The notes under the pieces were generated by a model. It worked only from the letters and a program-made list of their open reading frames with translations. It was not told where the DNA came from and searched no databases. From contig CACXDV010000022.1 in the NCBI GenBank assembly GCA_902766585.1, positions 1-5,874 of the forward strand: a stretch of DNA of 5,874 nt, in the 5' to 3' direction. The position numbers and the translations under genes are program-made. Below, one piece after another: positions 1 to 4,668 of the stretch (its first letter is position 1; each line of letters opens with the position of its first letter). The stretch comes from an uncultured Ruminococcus sp. (GTDB taxonomy: Bacteria > Bacillota > Clostridia > Oscillospirales > Acutalibacteraceae).

Positions 1-372
1 AGCTTCCCTTATATCGACTGTTCGGAGGATAATACCAATATAAACGAAAAGGATGACGGCACCACTGATATCAGCACAGATATAACAGTGATAGCATATC
101 CCGCAAATAACAATTCAAACGATACCTTTACAGAGATGAAGCTTGTATTCGAGCAGGGAGGAAAGATTCTCAGCGAGACAGACCTTATGGCTTCGAGTGA
201 TGTCAGGAAAAACGGAAACGAATATACATATACCTTCAAAGGTAATGTAAAAAACGATATCGAGAAATATTGCTATGTTCTTGCAAAGGATAAGGGCGGT
301 TACAACTATAAGCTTTACTGTGACCTCACAGACGGCATTTTTACCAACACCCCAGAAAACACAATCTATTAA
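1..372 (+). CDS. 3' end of an unrecognised, probably extracytoplasmic protein (partial)
   Basis: Frame 1 is open from the first base to a TAA at 370-372, giving the last 123 residues of a protein whose start lies outside the window. A GTG at 88 is in frame but has no reason to be the start, because the frame is open before it. The visible part is hydrophilic, rich in Asp, Asn, Thr and Tyr, and alternates polar and hydrophobic residues as beta-sandwich surface proteins do (for example EYTYTFKGNV and KLYCDLTDG). It has no membrane segment, LPXTG sorting motif or dockerin-like repeat at its C-terminus. Three Cys residues are present. I do not recognise a family; a secreted or lipoprotein ectodomain is an inference from composition. 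The gene converges on cdaR, and its 3' region holds a structured repeat beginning 8 bases after the stop and a terminator at 604-641. Confidence 0.7.
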   Translation, partial: SFPYIDCSEDNTNINEKDDGTTDISTDITVIAYPANNNSNDTFTEMKLVFEQGGKILSETDLMASSDVRKNGNEYTYTFKGNVKNDIEKYCYVLAKDKGGYNYKLYCDLTDGIFTNTPENTIY

Positions 373-379
373 ATGTTCA

Positions 380-448
380 GCACAGTCCCTGTGCTCTGTA
401 TTTCGCGCTTTAGTTCAGTAGTACATTTATTTCTTTTGCGCGAAGATA
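380..448 (+). repeat. Structured 69-nt repeat element, copy 1 (uninterrupted)
   Basis: This copy begins 8 bases after the stop of the upstream + gene, in the sense direction of that gene. It contains two stem-loops. The first is GCACAG-TCC-CTGTGC (380-394), a perfect 6-bp stem with a 3-nt loop. The second pairs TTCGCGC (402-408) with GCGCGAA (438-444) around a 29-nt loop. The reverse complement of 725-813 aligns with it end to end at 57 of 69 positions once a 20-nt insertion in the other copy is removed. I do not recognise a named family; a small dispersed intergenic repeat or a 3'-UTR RNA motif is plausible. Confidence 0.8.
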
Positions 449-565
449 ATTCAGTAGTATTTCAAGTTTAGTTATGGGTTAAGCTGTTTCTTTAGCAGTT
501 TTATTGTTGCTTAAATTATTTTGTGCTATAGAAATAAAATAGCAAAATGAATCAGGATTACAAAT

Positions 566-597
566 AATTGAACATTGAACATTGTACATTGTAAATT
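566..597. repeat. Heptad-phased tandem array A1 (ACATTGW)
   Basis: Three successive heptads, ACATTGA, ACATTGT and ACATTGT (572-592), are framed by AATTGA before and AAATT after. The 32-nt block matches 814-845 at 29 of 32 positions, and all three differences fall on the last base of a heptad. It lies a few bases before the terminator stem. Short heptameric arrays of this style are known from intergenic regions of several bacteria (for example cyanobacterial STRR sequences); any relation to those is inference. Confidence 0.8.
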
Positions 598-603
598 AAA
601 AAT

Positions 604-641
604 AAGCCTGTTGTATTACCCTCTAATAATACAACAGGCTT
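604..641. terminator. Bidirectional Rho-independent terminator shared by convergent genes
   Basis: A perfect 15-bp stem pairs 604-618 (AAGCCTGTTGTATTA) with 627-641 around an 8-nt loop. On the + strand it is followed by TTATTATTT. On the - strand the stem is followed by TTATTTTTAAT. It can therefore end transcription both from the + gene stopping at 372 and from the cdaA-cdaR operon stopping at 849. Confidence 0.85.
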
Positions 642-691
642 TATTATTTCATTAGTATGTGCTAAAGAAGTGAAGAAAGAAGCTTATTCAG

Positions 692-719
692 CAACTCCTC
701 ACTCCTAATTCCTAACTCG
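692..719. repeat. Heptad-phased tandem array B (YAAYTCC-like)
   Basis: There are four contiguous heptads: CAACTCC, TCACTCC, TAATTCC and TAACTCG. The array abuts the distal end of structured repeat copy 2 with a 5-nt gap. Its sequence is unrelated to the ACATTGT arrays but has the same 7-nt period. Confidence 0.7.
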
Positions 720-724
720 AAAAG

Positions 725-813
725 TATCTTCGCGCAATAGAAACAGAGGTACAACAGAACTAAAGCCTGCCTGCCGGCAGGCAGGCGCGAAACTCAGAGC
801 GGAGGGACTCCGC
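725..813 (-). repeat. Structured repeat element, copy 2 (inverted, with 20-nt palindromic insertion)
   Basis: Read on the minus strand this copy starts 35 bases after the cdaR stop, so it is in sense with cdaA-cdaR. Its first hairpin is GCGGAG-TCC-CTCCGC (813 down to 799), the same shape and loop as copy 1 but with two changed base pairs. The second stem, TTCGCGC (791-785) with GCGCGAA (735-729), is identical to copy 1. Between the closing stem and the loop lies an extra 20 nt forming most of a perfect palindrome. Heptad arrays flank it on both sides. Confidence 0.8.
765..786. repeat. 22-nt perfect GC-rich palindrome inside repeat copy 2
   Basis: GCCTGCCTGCC (765-775) is followed directly by its exact reverse complement (776-786) with no loop. 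Twenty of these bases (765-784) are absent from copy 1, where AACTAAA joins directly to GCGCGAAA. It is far more GC-rich than the surrounding spacer and is centred on GCCGGC. Confidence 0.85.
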
Positions 814-845
814 AATTGTACATTGTACATTGCACATTGTAAATT
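814..845. repeat. Heptad-phased tandem array A2 (ACATTGY)
   Basis: The heptads ACATTGT, ACATTGC and ACATTGT (820-840) are framed by AATTGT and AAATT. It is in the same orientation as 566-597 and nearly identical to it. It fills the gap between the cdaR stop codon (849-851) and the start of structured repeat copy 2 at 813. Confidence 0.8.
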
Positions 846-848
846 GAT

Positions 849-2135
849 TCAGGATGGTGAGCTTGAGGTCTGGGTGGTATCGGCAACATTAACATCAACT
901 TCATAAGTTCCGTAGGTCCAAACGGAGGGGAATTTGCTGTTTATGCTGATAGTGACAGGCATACTTCCGTAGCCTGAGAAGCTTATCTTTGATGACATAT
1001 CAATGACAGCGGTGATATTTGAAGCTGTAATTGTGTTGATCTGATTTTTCTCACCAATAAGTACGACATCAATTGATTTGGTGGAAACATTTGTCTTACG
1101 GTTGGGACTGTCGTTGATAATCGTAAACTTCGACAGGGTGATCTTCTTTTCGGCAAGCTTTGATTTGTCGAAGGTAACTTCTGCTTCGGTTATCTGTTTA
1201 AGGTTGCGAAGTCCCGATGATATCTGAAGTCCGACTTTGAAGTGATTATTTGTGAGATTAACCTTTGAAAGATCAATTTCATCGGTGCTGATAGAGGAGA
1301 TATTTTCGGTTGCATCATCCGGTATAGCGACCTCGATCGTTGACGGCTCGACAGAAATAATATCTTCGTCAAATACAAAGCTGTCAGGAGCGTTTGTTAT
1401 ATTCGGAACTATCGGTATAGTCTTTATCTTGAGTATGGGTACGGCTGCGGTAACGGTTTTTGCATCGGTGGTAATATACTGCGTATCAATTTTTTCGCCT
1501 TTTGAATCCCGAAGAACTATAATGGCTTCAACTGTCTGTGTTTCAGATATCGGATCGGTGAAGGTGTATTCCGCATCTGCCTCGGCAATACTGTTTATTA
1601 CTGCCTCGGCGCCTTTGACGTTGATCGTCTGGCGGGAAAGCTGTGTCTTTGCCGCATAATGCTCTGAATCGACAGCACTTACATCTATCCTGTCGGTAAT
1701 GGCAATTTCCTTTTCCGCATAGCGGTCGATATAGGTGTTGATAGTTGACGGACGTACAGTTGAATCAAAATTATAATCAGATTTTATGCTGCCCTTTTTT
1801 GGTACAAGATTAAGAGTGTAGTTTCCCGGAGATGTGAGCTGGCTTGTATCTGCTGCGGTGATATAGATATCACTGCTGGTAACGCTTGCGACAACAAGCG
1901 AATTTCCCGAAATGCGTACCTCTGCGGTAAGATTATCCGTACCGAAAAAATGCAGGTCGTTTCCAAGCTCAGGCAGGCTTATGGGTATATCGGTGACAGT
2001 AAGATAGCGTGTTTCCTGAGAATTGACCGAAAGGTTTATCCAGATGATAAAGGCAAGTATCACCGAAAAAAGCATAACAAACTTATCGTTATAAAAGAGC
2101 TTTGAGAAATTGAGCTTATTTGTTTTTTCTTTCAT
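849..2135 (-). CDS. cdaR: CdaR, YbbR-domain membrane-anchored partner of diadenylate cyclase CdaA
   Basis: This 428-residue protein has a short basic N-terminus, one membrane segment at about 19-38 (FVMLFSVILAFIIWINLSVN), and then an extracytoplasmic region that divides into four YbbR-like beta repeats at about 45-137, 142-235, 239-327 and 331-419. Repeat boundaries carry the usual EKEIAI-, TIPIVP- and KKITLS-type turns. It ends in a Ser/Thr-rich tail. In Firmicutes, CdaR binds CdaA in the membrane and modulates c-di-AMP synthesis; whether it activates or inhibits varies between species. The ATG at 2135 is preceded by AAAGGA about 7 bases upstream and lies inside the last 20 bp of cdaA, so the two are probably translated in a coupled way. 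In many Firmicutes glmM follows cdaR. Here the operon ends at the repeat-rich spacer. The assignment is firm from membrane topology, repeats and neighbour; the exact repeat limits are approximate. Confidence 0.93.
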   Translation of the reverse strand: MKEKTNKLNFSKLFYNDKFVMLFSVILAFIIWINLSVNSQETRYLTVTDIPISLPELGNDLHFFGTDNLTAEVRISGNSLVVASVTSSDIYITAADTSQLTSPGNYTLNLVPKKGSIKSDYNFDSTVRPSTINTYIDRYAEKEIAITDRIDVSAVDSEHYAAKTQLSRQTINVKGAEAVINSIAEADAEYTFTDPISETQTVEAIIVLRDSKGEKIDTQYITTDAKTVTAAVPILKIKTIPIVPNITNAPDSFVFDEDIISVEPSTIEVAIPDDATENISSISTDEIDLSKVNLTNNHFKVGLQISSGLRNLKQITEAEVTFDKSKLAEKKITLSKFTIINDSPNRKTNVSTKSIDVVLIGEKNQINTITASNITAVIDMSSKISFSGYGSMPVTISINSKFPSVWTYGTYEVDVNVADTTQTSSSPS

Positions 2136-3012
2136 TTCTTTTTCCTTTCATAACATTGTTGATGATAGGAATACGGTCATTTTTCTCCGTATCCTTTGGT
2201 ATGAGTTCGTCCTCAAGCTCCATGCTGAGTGTCTCACGGGTATAGTTACGGGTGATTATACCGTTTTTGGCAATAGAAATTGTGCCTGTTTCCTCAGATA
2301 CAATAACTATGACAGCATCACTGTTCTCACTCATGCCAAGTGCGGCGCGGTGGCGCGTACCTAAATCGGTGCTGATGTTATTGTTTTTGGTAAGAGGAAG
2401 AATACAGCCGGCAGCATGAACCTTTCCGTCACGGATTATCATTGCGCCGTCATGCAGCGGAGCCTTGTTGAAGAAGATATTGCCGATGACCGGAACGGAA
2501 GGCTCTGCATCAACTATCGTTCCGGTATCTATGATCTCACCGAGCTTTGTCTGCCTTTCAAAGACGATAAGCGCACCGGTTTTGGATTTCTGGAAATTAT
2601 TTGCTACATCAACTACGCTGTTGATGCATTTATGTATTTGTTTTATATGGTTTTCCTCAATACCGGAGGAGGAAAGTCCCGTCCAGTATTTTCCTATCTT
2701 GCTGCGTCCGATATGCTCAAGTGCGCTTCTCAGCTCAGGCTGGAATACAATGAGAACTGCCAGCACTGAAAACTGGAAGAAGGAAGTAAAAAGGGTATTC
2801 AGCATTTTCAGATTGAAAACAGATGATGCCGCATATCCGAGCATGAGGATAATGATACCCTTTACGAGCTGTTCTGCGCGTGTTTCGCGCATGATTTTTA
2901 TAAGACTGTATATAATAAAAGATACTACTAAAATATCAAGTACATCCGTCACCCTGAAGGTAAGCATAAGGGCAATAAACGAATTATACAGTGATACTAT
3001 CTGTTCAAACAT
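2116..3012 (-). CDS. cdaA: CdaA, membrane diadenylate cyclase (c-di-AMP synthase)
   Basis: This 298-residue protein has three predicted membrane helices in its first 90 residues (about 23-40, 50-67 and 74-91), then a DAC domain at about 120-255. The catalytic signatures are intact: DGA at 188-190 within APLHDGAMII and RHR at 220-222 within GTRHRAALG, followed by the family's VSEETG (238-243). It condenses two ATP into cyclic di-AMP, which controls potassium and osmolyte transport and cell-wall homeostasis in Firmicutes. It is slightly longer than the roughly 270 residues usual for CdaA because of a charged tail (about 272-298) whose last codons overlap the start of cdaR by 20 bp. The ATG at 3012 gives the standard N-terminus before helix 1 and follows a G6 run acting as Shine-Dalgarno. 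It is first in its operon, with a promoter at 3047-3074. Confidence 0.97.
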   Translation of the reverse strand: MFEQIVSLYNSFIALMLTFRVTDVLDILVVSFIIYSLIKIMRETRAEQLVKGIIILMLGYAASSVFNLKMLNTLFTSFFQFSVLAVLIVFQPELRSALEHIGRSKIGKYWTGLSSSGIEENHIKQIHKCINSVVDVANNFQKSKTGALIVFERQTKLGEIIDTGTIVDAEPSVPVIGNIFFNKAPLHDGAMIIRDGKVHAAGCILPLTKNNNISTDLGTRHRAALGMSENSDAVIVIVSEETGTISIAKNGIITRNYTRETLSMELEDELIPKDTEKNDRIPIINNVMKGKRNERKNK

Positions 3013-3019
3013 CAGTTAG

Positions 3020-3025
3020 CCCCCC
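3020..3025 (-). promoter_or_regulatory. Unusual G-run ribosome binding site of cdaA
   Basis: On the minus strand a run of six G (GCGGGGGGC) lies 7 bases before the cdaA ATG. It lacks the A of GGAGG but can still pair with the anti-Shine-Dalgarno CCUCC through a G-U wobble. No other purine-rich candidate is in range, so this run supports the start chosen. Confidence 0.55.
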
Positions 3026-3046
3026 GCTGAATATATTACTATTACT

Positions 3047-3074
3047 ATTTTATCATATCATTCAATTTTAGCAA
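3047..3074 (-). promoter_or_regulatory. Sigma-A type promoter of cdaA-cdaR
   Basis: On the minus strand TTGCTA (3074-3069) is separated by 16 bases from TAAAAT (3052-3047). Transcription would start near 3040, leaving a leader of about 28 nt, too short for a riboswitch. The site lies between the terminator of the upstream operon and the cdaA start, which supports independent transcription of cdaA-cdaR. Confidence 0.6.
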
Positions 3075-3111
3075 GAATTTTTTTACTATTTTTTTAGTTT
3101 TTTTAAGAAAA

Positions 3112-3145
3112 GCGGCAGCCTCAGAAATTCCTTGACGGCTGCCGC
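3112..3145 (-). terminator. Rho-independent terminator of the desulfurase operon
   Basis: GCGGCAGCC (3112-3120) pairs perfectly over 9 bp with GGCTGCCGC (3137-3145), and the stem can extend inward by TCA/TGA past a bulged C. Read on the minus strand it begins 10 bases after the desulfurase stop and is followed by TTTTCTTAAAA. The + strand side lacks an adjacent T-run, so it works mainly in the minus direction. Confidence 0.85.
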
Positions 3146-3155
3146 ATTAATATTG

Positions 3156-4286
3156 TCAGAGCATTTTTTTAATGAAAAAAATAAGCCTGTCTATATCCGC
3201 TCCGGTGGTAAATACGGACGGAGATATTCTGACAGCGCCCGTTTCCGCCGTACCCATGCTTTCATGTGCAAGCGGAGCACAGTGAAGTCCCGCCCGCACA
3301 GCGATCCCGGCTTTTGAAAGACGAAGTGCCGCTTCCTCCGAGGACAGCCCTTCAATATTGAAGGACAGCAGCGGAAGGGTGAATTCCGGATCGGGAAAAG
3401 GAGTATACAGCTTTATTCCCGGCAGCTTATCAAGCCTTGAATAAAGGTACTGTATCAGTGCAAGCTCATGCGCGAATATTTTGTCTGTTCCCTTTTTTTT
3501 GACGAATTCTATCCCCGCCTTAAGTCCGGCAATACCTGAAAGGTCAGGCGTTCCGGATTCATAGCGGTCGGGGAGAATATCTGGCTGTCTGAGGTCTGCT
3601 GAGGAGCTTCCTGTTCCGCCCTCGATTATCGTATCGGGAAGTATACCTTCTCCGAGTATCAGCAGACCTGTCCCCATAGGACCGTACAGTCCCTTATGCC
3701 CTGCAGCGCAAACAGCGTCATAGCCGTTTTTCATATCGACCTCTGCGATACCTGCGCTCTGGGCAGCATCAACAACAAATAACAGCCCGTAGGCGTGTGC
3801 AAGCGCACAAAGTCTTTCAACGGGCATTCTCAGTCCCCATACATTTGATGCATGGGTACAGATTATCATTTTTGTATTTCCGTTTATAGCCTTGCGAAAG
3901 GAATCAACTGTTTTGTCATTGTCACAGGGGACTATCTCAGCCTTTGTAAAGCTGATGCCCTCTCCCGTAAGCTTGTAAAGCGGCCGCATTACCGCATTAT
4001 GCTCCATTGATGAGACAACAACATGATCCCCCTTTTTCAGCAGACCTTTAATAGCCATATTCAGTGATATTGTGCAGCCGGGGGTGAATATCACTCTTTC
4101 CTCATTATCACAGCCGAAAAATTCTGCGGCTGCTGTCCTTGCAGAATAAACAGACGATGCAGCGGCAAGAGAAGGTGCGTGTCCGCTTCGTCCGGGATTA
4201 GCAGAGCTTCTTACAGCCGCCGTTACCGCCGCCGACACGGTGGAGGGCTTTGGATAGGTGGTGGCTGAGTTATCAAGATATATCAT
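3156..4286 (-). CDS. Cysteine desulfurase family protein (class V aminotransferase fold, PLP-dependent)
   Basis: This 376-residue protein is the full length of the NifS/SufS-like family. It opens with the characteristic YLDNSATTYPKP. PLP-site residues are recognisable: His96 in MEHNAVMRP, Asn148 in ASNVWG, Asp173 and Gln176 in VVDAAQS, and the Schiff-base lysine Lys198 in AAGHKGLYGPMGTG. The sulfur-accepting cysteine is probably Cys336 in RAGLHCAPLAH, placed as in SufS-type enzymes, and Arg353 in VRISPS is the expected substrate carboxylate ligand. It resembles the clostridial subfamily annotated as 'cysteine desulfurase family protein' (the EGF1454 type) rather than housekeeping IscS. The likely reaction is removal of sulfur from cysteine to give alanine and an enzyme persulfide; selenocysteine is a possible alternative substrate. 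The ATG shares its A with the TAA of the DUF3343 gene (TAATG), with AAGGGTGG upstream as ribosome site. A terminator follows. No suf/isc scaffold gene is adjacent. Confidence 0.9.
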   Translation of the reverse strand: MIYLDNSATTYPKPSTVSAAVTAAVRSSANPGRSGHAPSLAAASSVYSARTAAAEFFGCDNEERVIFTPGCTISLNMAIKGLLKKGDHVVVSSMEHNAVMRPLYKLTGEGISFTKAEIVPCDNDKTVDSFRKAINGNTKMIICTHASNVWGLRMPVERLCALAHAYGLLFVVDAAQSAGIAEVDMKNGYDAVCAAGHKGLYGPMGTGLLILGEGILPDTIIEGGTGSSSADLRQPDILPDRYESGTPDLSGIAGLKAGIEFVKKKGTDKIFAHELALIQYLYSRLDKLPGIKLYTPFPDPEFTLPLLSFNIEGLSSEEAALRLSKAGIAVRAGLHCAPLAHESMGTAETGAVRISPSVFTTGADIDRLIFFIKKML

Positions 4287-4516
4287 TACTGTCCACCCTT
4301 TTCACTGCGTCCGATCATACGGATACCGTATTTTGTCAGTATTTTTTCAGCTTCCGTTTTTTTATCGGCAGGCAGCAGTATACTGTAGCTGCAGCTTTTG
4401 CCTTGTATTTTATCGGTTGTACGTTGGATTTCCGCTTTTATTCCCATTGATCTCAGAATTTTCTGACCTCTGAGAGCATAGGTGACGCTTGAAACCTGTA
4501 TCACGGCCATAGCCAT
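4286..4516 (-). CDS. DUF3343 small protein, putative sulfur/selenium carrier
   Basis: This small protein has 76 residues from the ATG at 4516. The frame stays open further upstream (a possible start at 4597), but 4516 is chosen because GAGGTGATC, a 9-base match to the anti-Shine-Dalgarno, lies just before it and because the family begins with a strand such as AVIQVSSVTYALRGQKIL. The alpha/beta pattern is beta (4-9), helix (11-24), beta (26-31), the KSCSYSILL strand (40-48), then a helix (52-63). Its only cysteine, Cys42, sits where DUF3343 members carry the cysteine proposed to bear persulfide or selenide. DUF3343 proteins often neighbour class V aminotransferases and, in some genomes, selenium-metabolism genes such as selD and yedF; neither of those is in this window. 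The stop overlaps the desulfurase start by one base, implying coupled translation and a shared task. Family assignment is from pattern recognition; biochemical function is inferred. Confidence 0.8.
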   Translation of the reverse strand: MAMAVIQVSSVTYALRGQKILRSMGIKAEIQRTTDKIQGKSCSYSILLPADKKTEAEKILTKYGIRMIGRSEKGGQ

Positions 4517-4519
4517 AGG

Positions 4520-4530
4520 GATCACCTCTC
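4520..4530 (-). promoter_or_regulatory. Strong Shine-Dalgarno site that fixes the DUF3343 start
   Basis: On the minus strand this reads GAGAGGTGATC, ending 3 bases before the ATG at 4516. Nine consecutive bases (GAGGTGATC) match the complement of the 16S rRNA 3' end. The in-frame upstream ATG at 4597 has no comparable site, so the 103-codon reading of this frame is rejected. Confidence 0.8.
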
Positions 4531-4582
4531 TCTTTATTAATATCATATGCCTGAAATTTTTCTTTTGTGAGGGGAGAAGATA

Positions 4583-4610
4583 TGTATATATTTTCATACA
4601 AAATATTGAA
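4583..4610 (-). promoter_or_regulatory. Candidate promoter of the DUF3343-desulfurase operon
   Basis: On the minus strand TTCAAT (4610-4605) is followed after 16 bases by TATACA (4588-4583). Both boxes match only four of six consensus positions, and the A/T-rich spacer offers alternatives, so the exact site is uncertain. Its -35 box would overlap the -35 box of the divergent + strand promoter. Confidence 0.35.
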
Positions 4611-4634
4611 ATTAATTGTTTTTAATGCTAAAAT
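4606..4634 (+). promoter_or_regulatory. Sigma-A type promoter of the zinc-ribbon membrane protein gene
   Basis: TTGAAA (4606-4611) and TAAAAT (4629-4634) are spaced by exactly 17 bases. Transcription would start near 4641, about 28 bases before the ATG at 4669, with AAAAAGGA (4652-4659) as ribosome site. Of the promoters in the window, this one is closest to consensus. Confidence 0.7.
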
Positions 4635-4668
4635 TAATATGACAGTAAACGAAAAAGGATGTGACACT

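Larger units (their letters stand above)
373..848. other. Repeat-rich intergenic region between convergent genes
   Basis: I see no credible coding region, tRNA or rRNA in these 476 bases. They hold two inverted copies of a structured element (380-448 and 725-813), a bidirectional terminator (604-641), three heptad-phased arrays (566-597, 692-719, 814-845) and a 22-nt palindrome (765-786), each listed separately. Smaller structures also occur. TTCAGTAGTA at 414-423 recurs at 450-459, and TTTAGTT at 409-415 recurs at 467-473. A weak hairpin lies at 481-501 (AAGCTG/CAGTTT with one G-U pair). A bulged hairpin at 520-547 is built on TGCTAT/ATAGCA. The stretch from about 460 to 560 is otherwise plain A/T-rich sequence. 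Confidence 0.8.

Noticed and set aside
88..372. GTG at 88 as the start of a 94-residue protein
   Set aside because: The frame is open back to base 1 with the same composition and there is no Shine-Dalgarno before 88, so the gene most likely begins outside the window.
566..845. CRISPR array
   Set aside because: The repeats are 7-nt tandem units without spacers, and no cas genes are nearby.
373..848. Insertion sequence or its remnant
   Set aside because: No transposase fragment can be read in any frame. The inverted copies are internal structured repeats placed in sense at gene 3' ends rather than obvious IS termini, and no target-site duplication was seen.
1252..1659. 135-codon + strand open frame
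   Set aside because: It lies antisense inside cdaR, whose minus-strand product has clear YbbR repeats. There is no ribosome site, and the protein pattern is the shadow of Ser/Thr/Ile-rich codons.
2465..3019. 184-codon + strand open frame
   Set aside because: It is antisense to the catalytic and membrane parts of cdaA, which is unambiguous from DGA and RHR motifs. It has no recognisable domain.
3013..3111. c-di-AMP riboswitch (ydaO type) in the cdaA leader
   Set aside because: The inferred leader is about 28 nt and A/T-rich, with no complex fold. It is far too short.
4517..4597. Longer DUF3343 product beginning at the ATG at 4597
   Set aside because: The added 27 residues do not resemble the family and would be encoded across the strong Shine-Dalgarno that precedes the ATG at 4516.
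4410..4667. 85-codon minus-strand open frame upstream of and overlapping DUF3343
   Set aside because: It overlaps the DUF3343 gene in another frame, covers both divergent promoters, and has no ribosome site or family resemblance.
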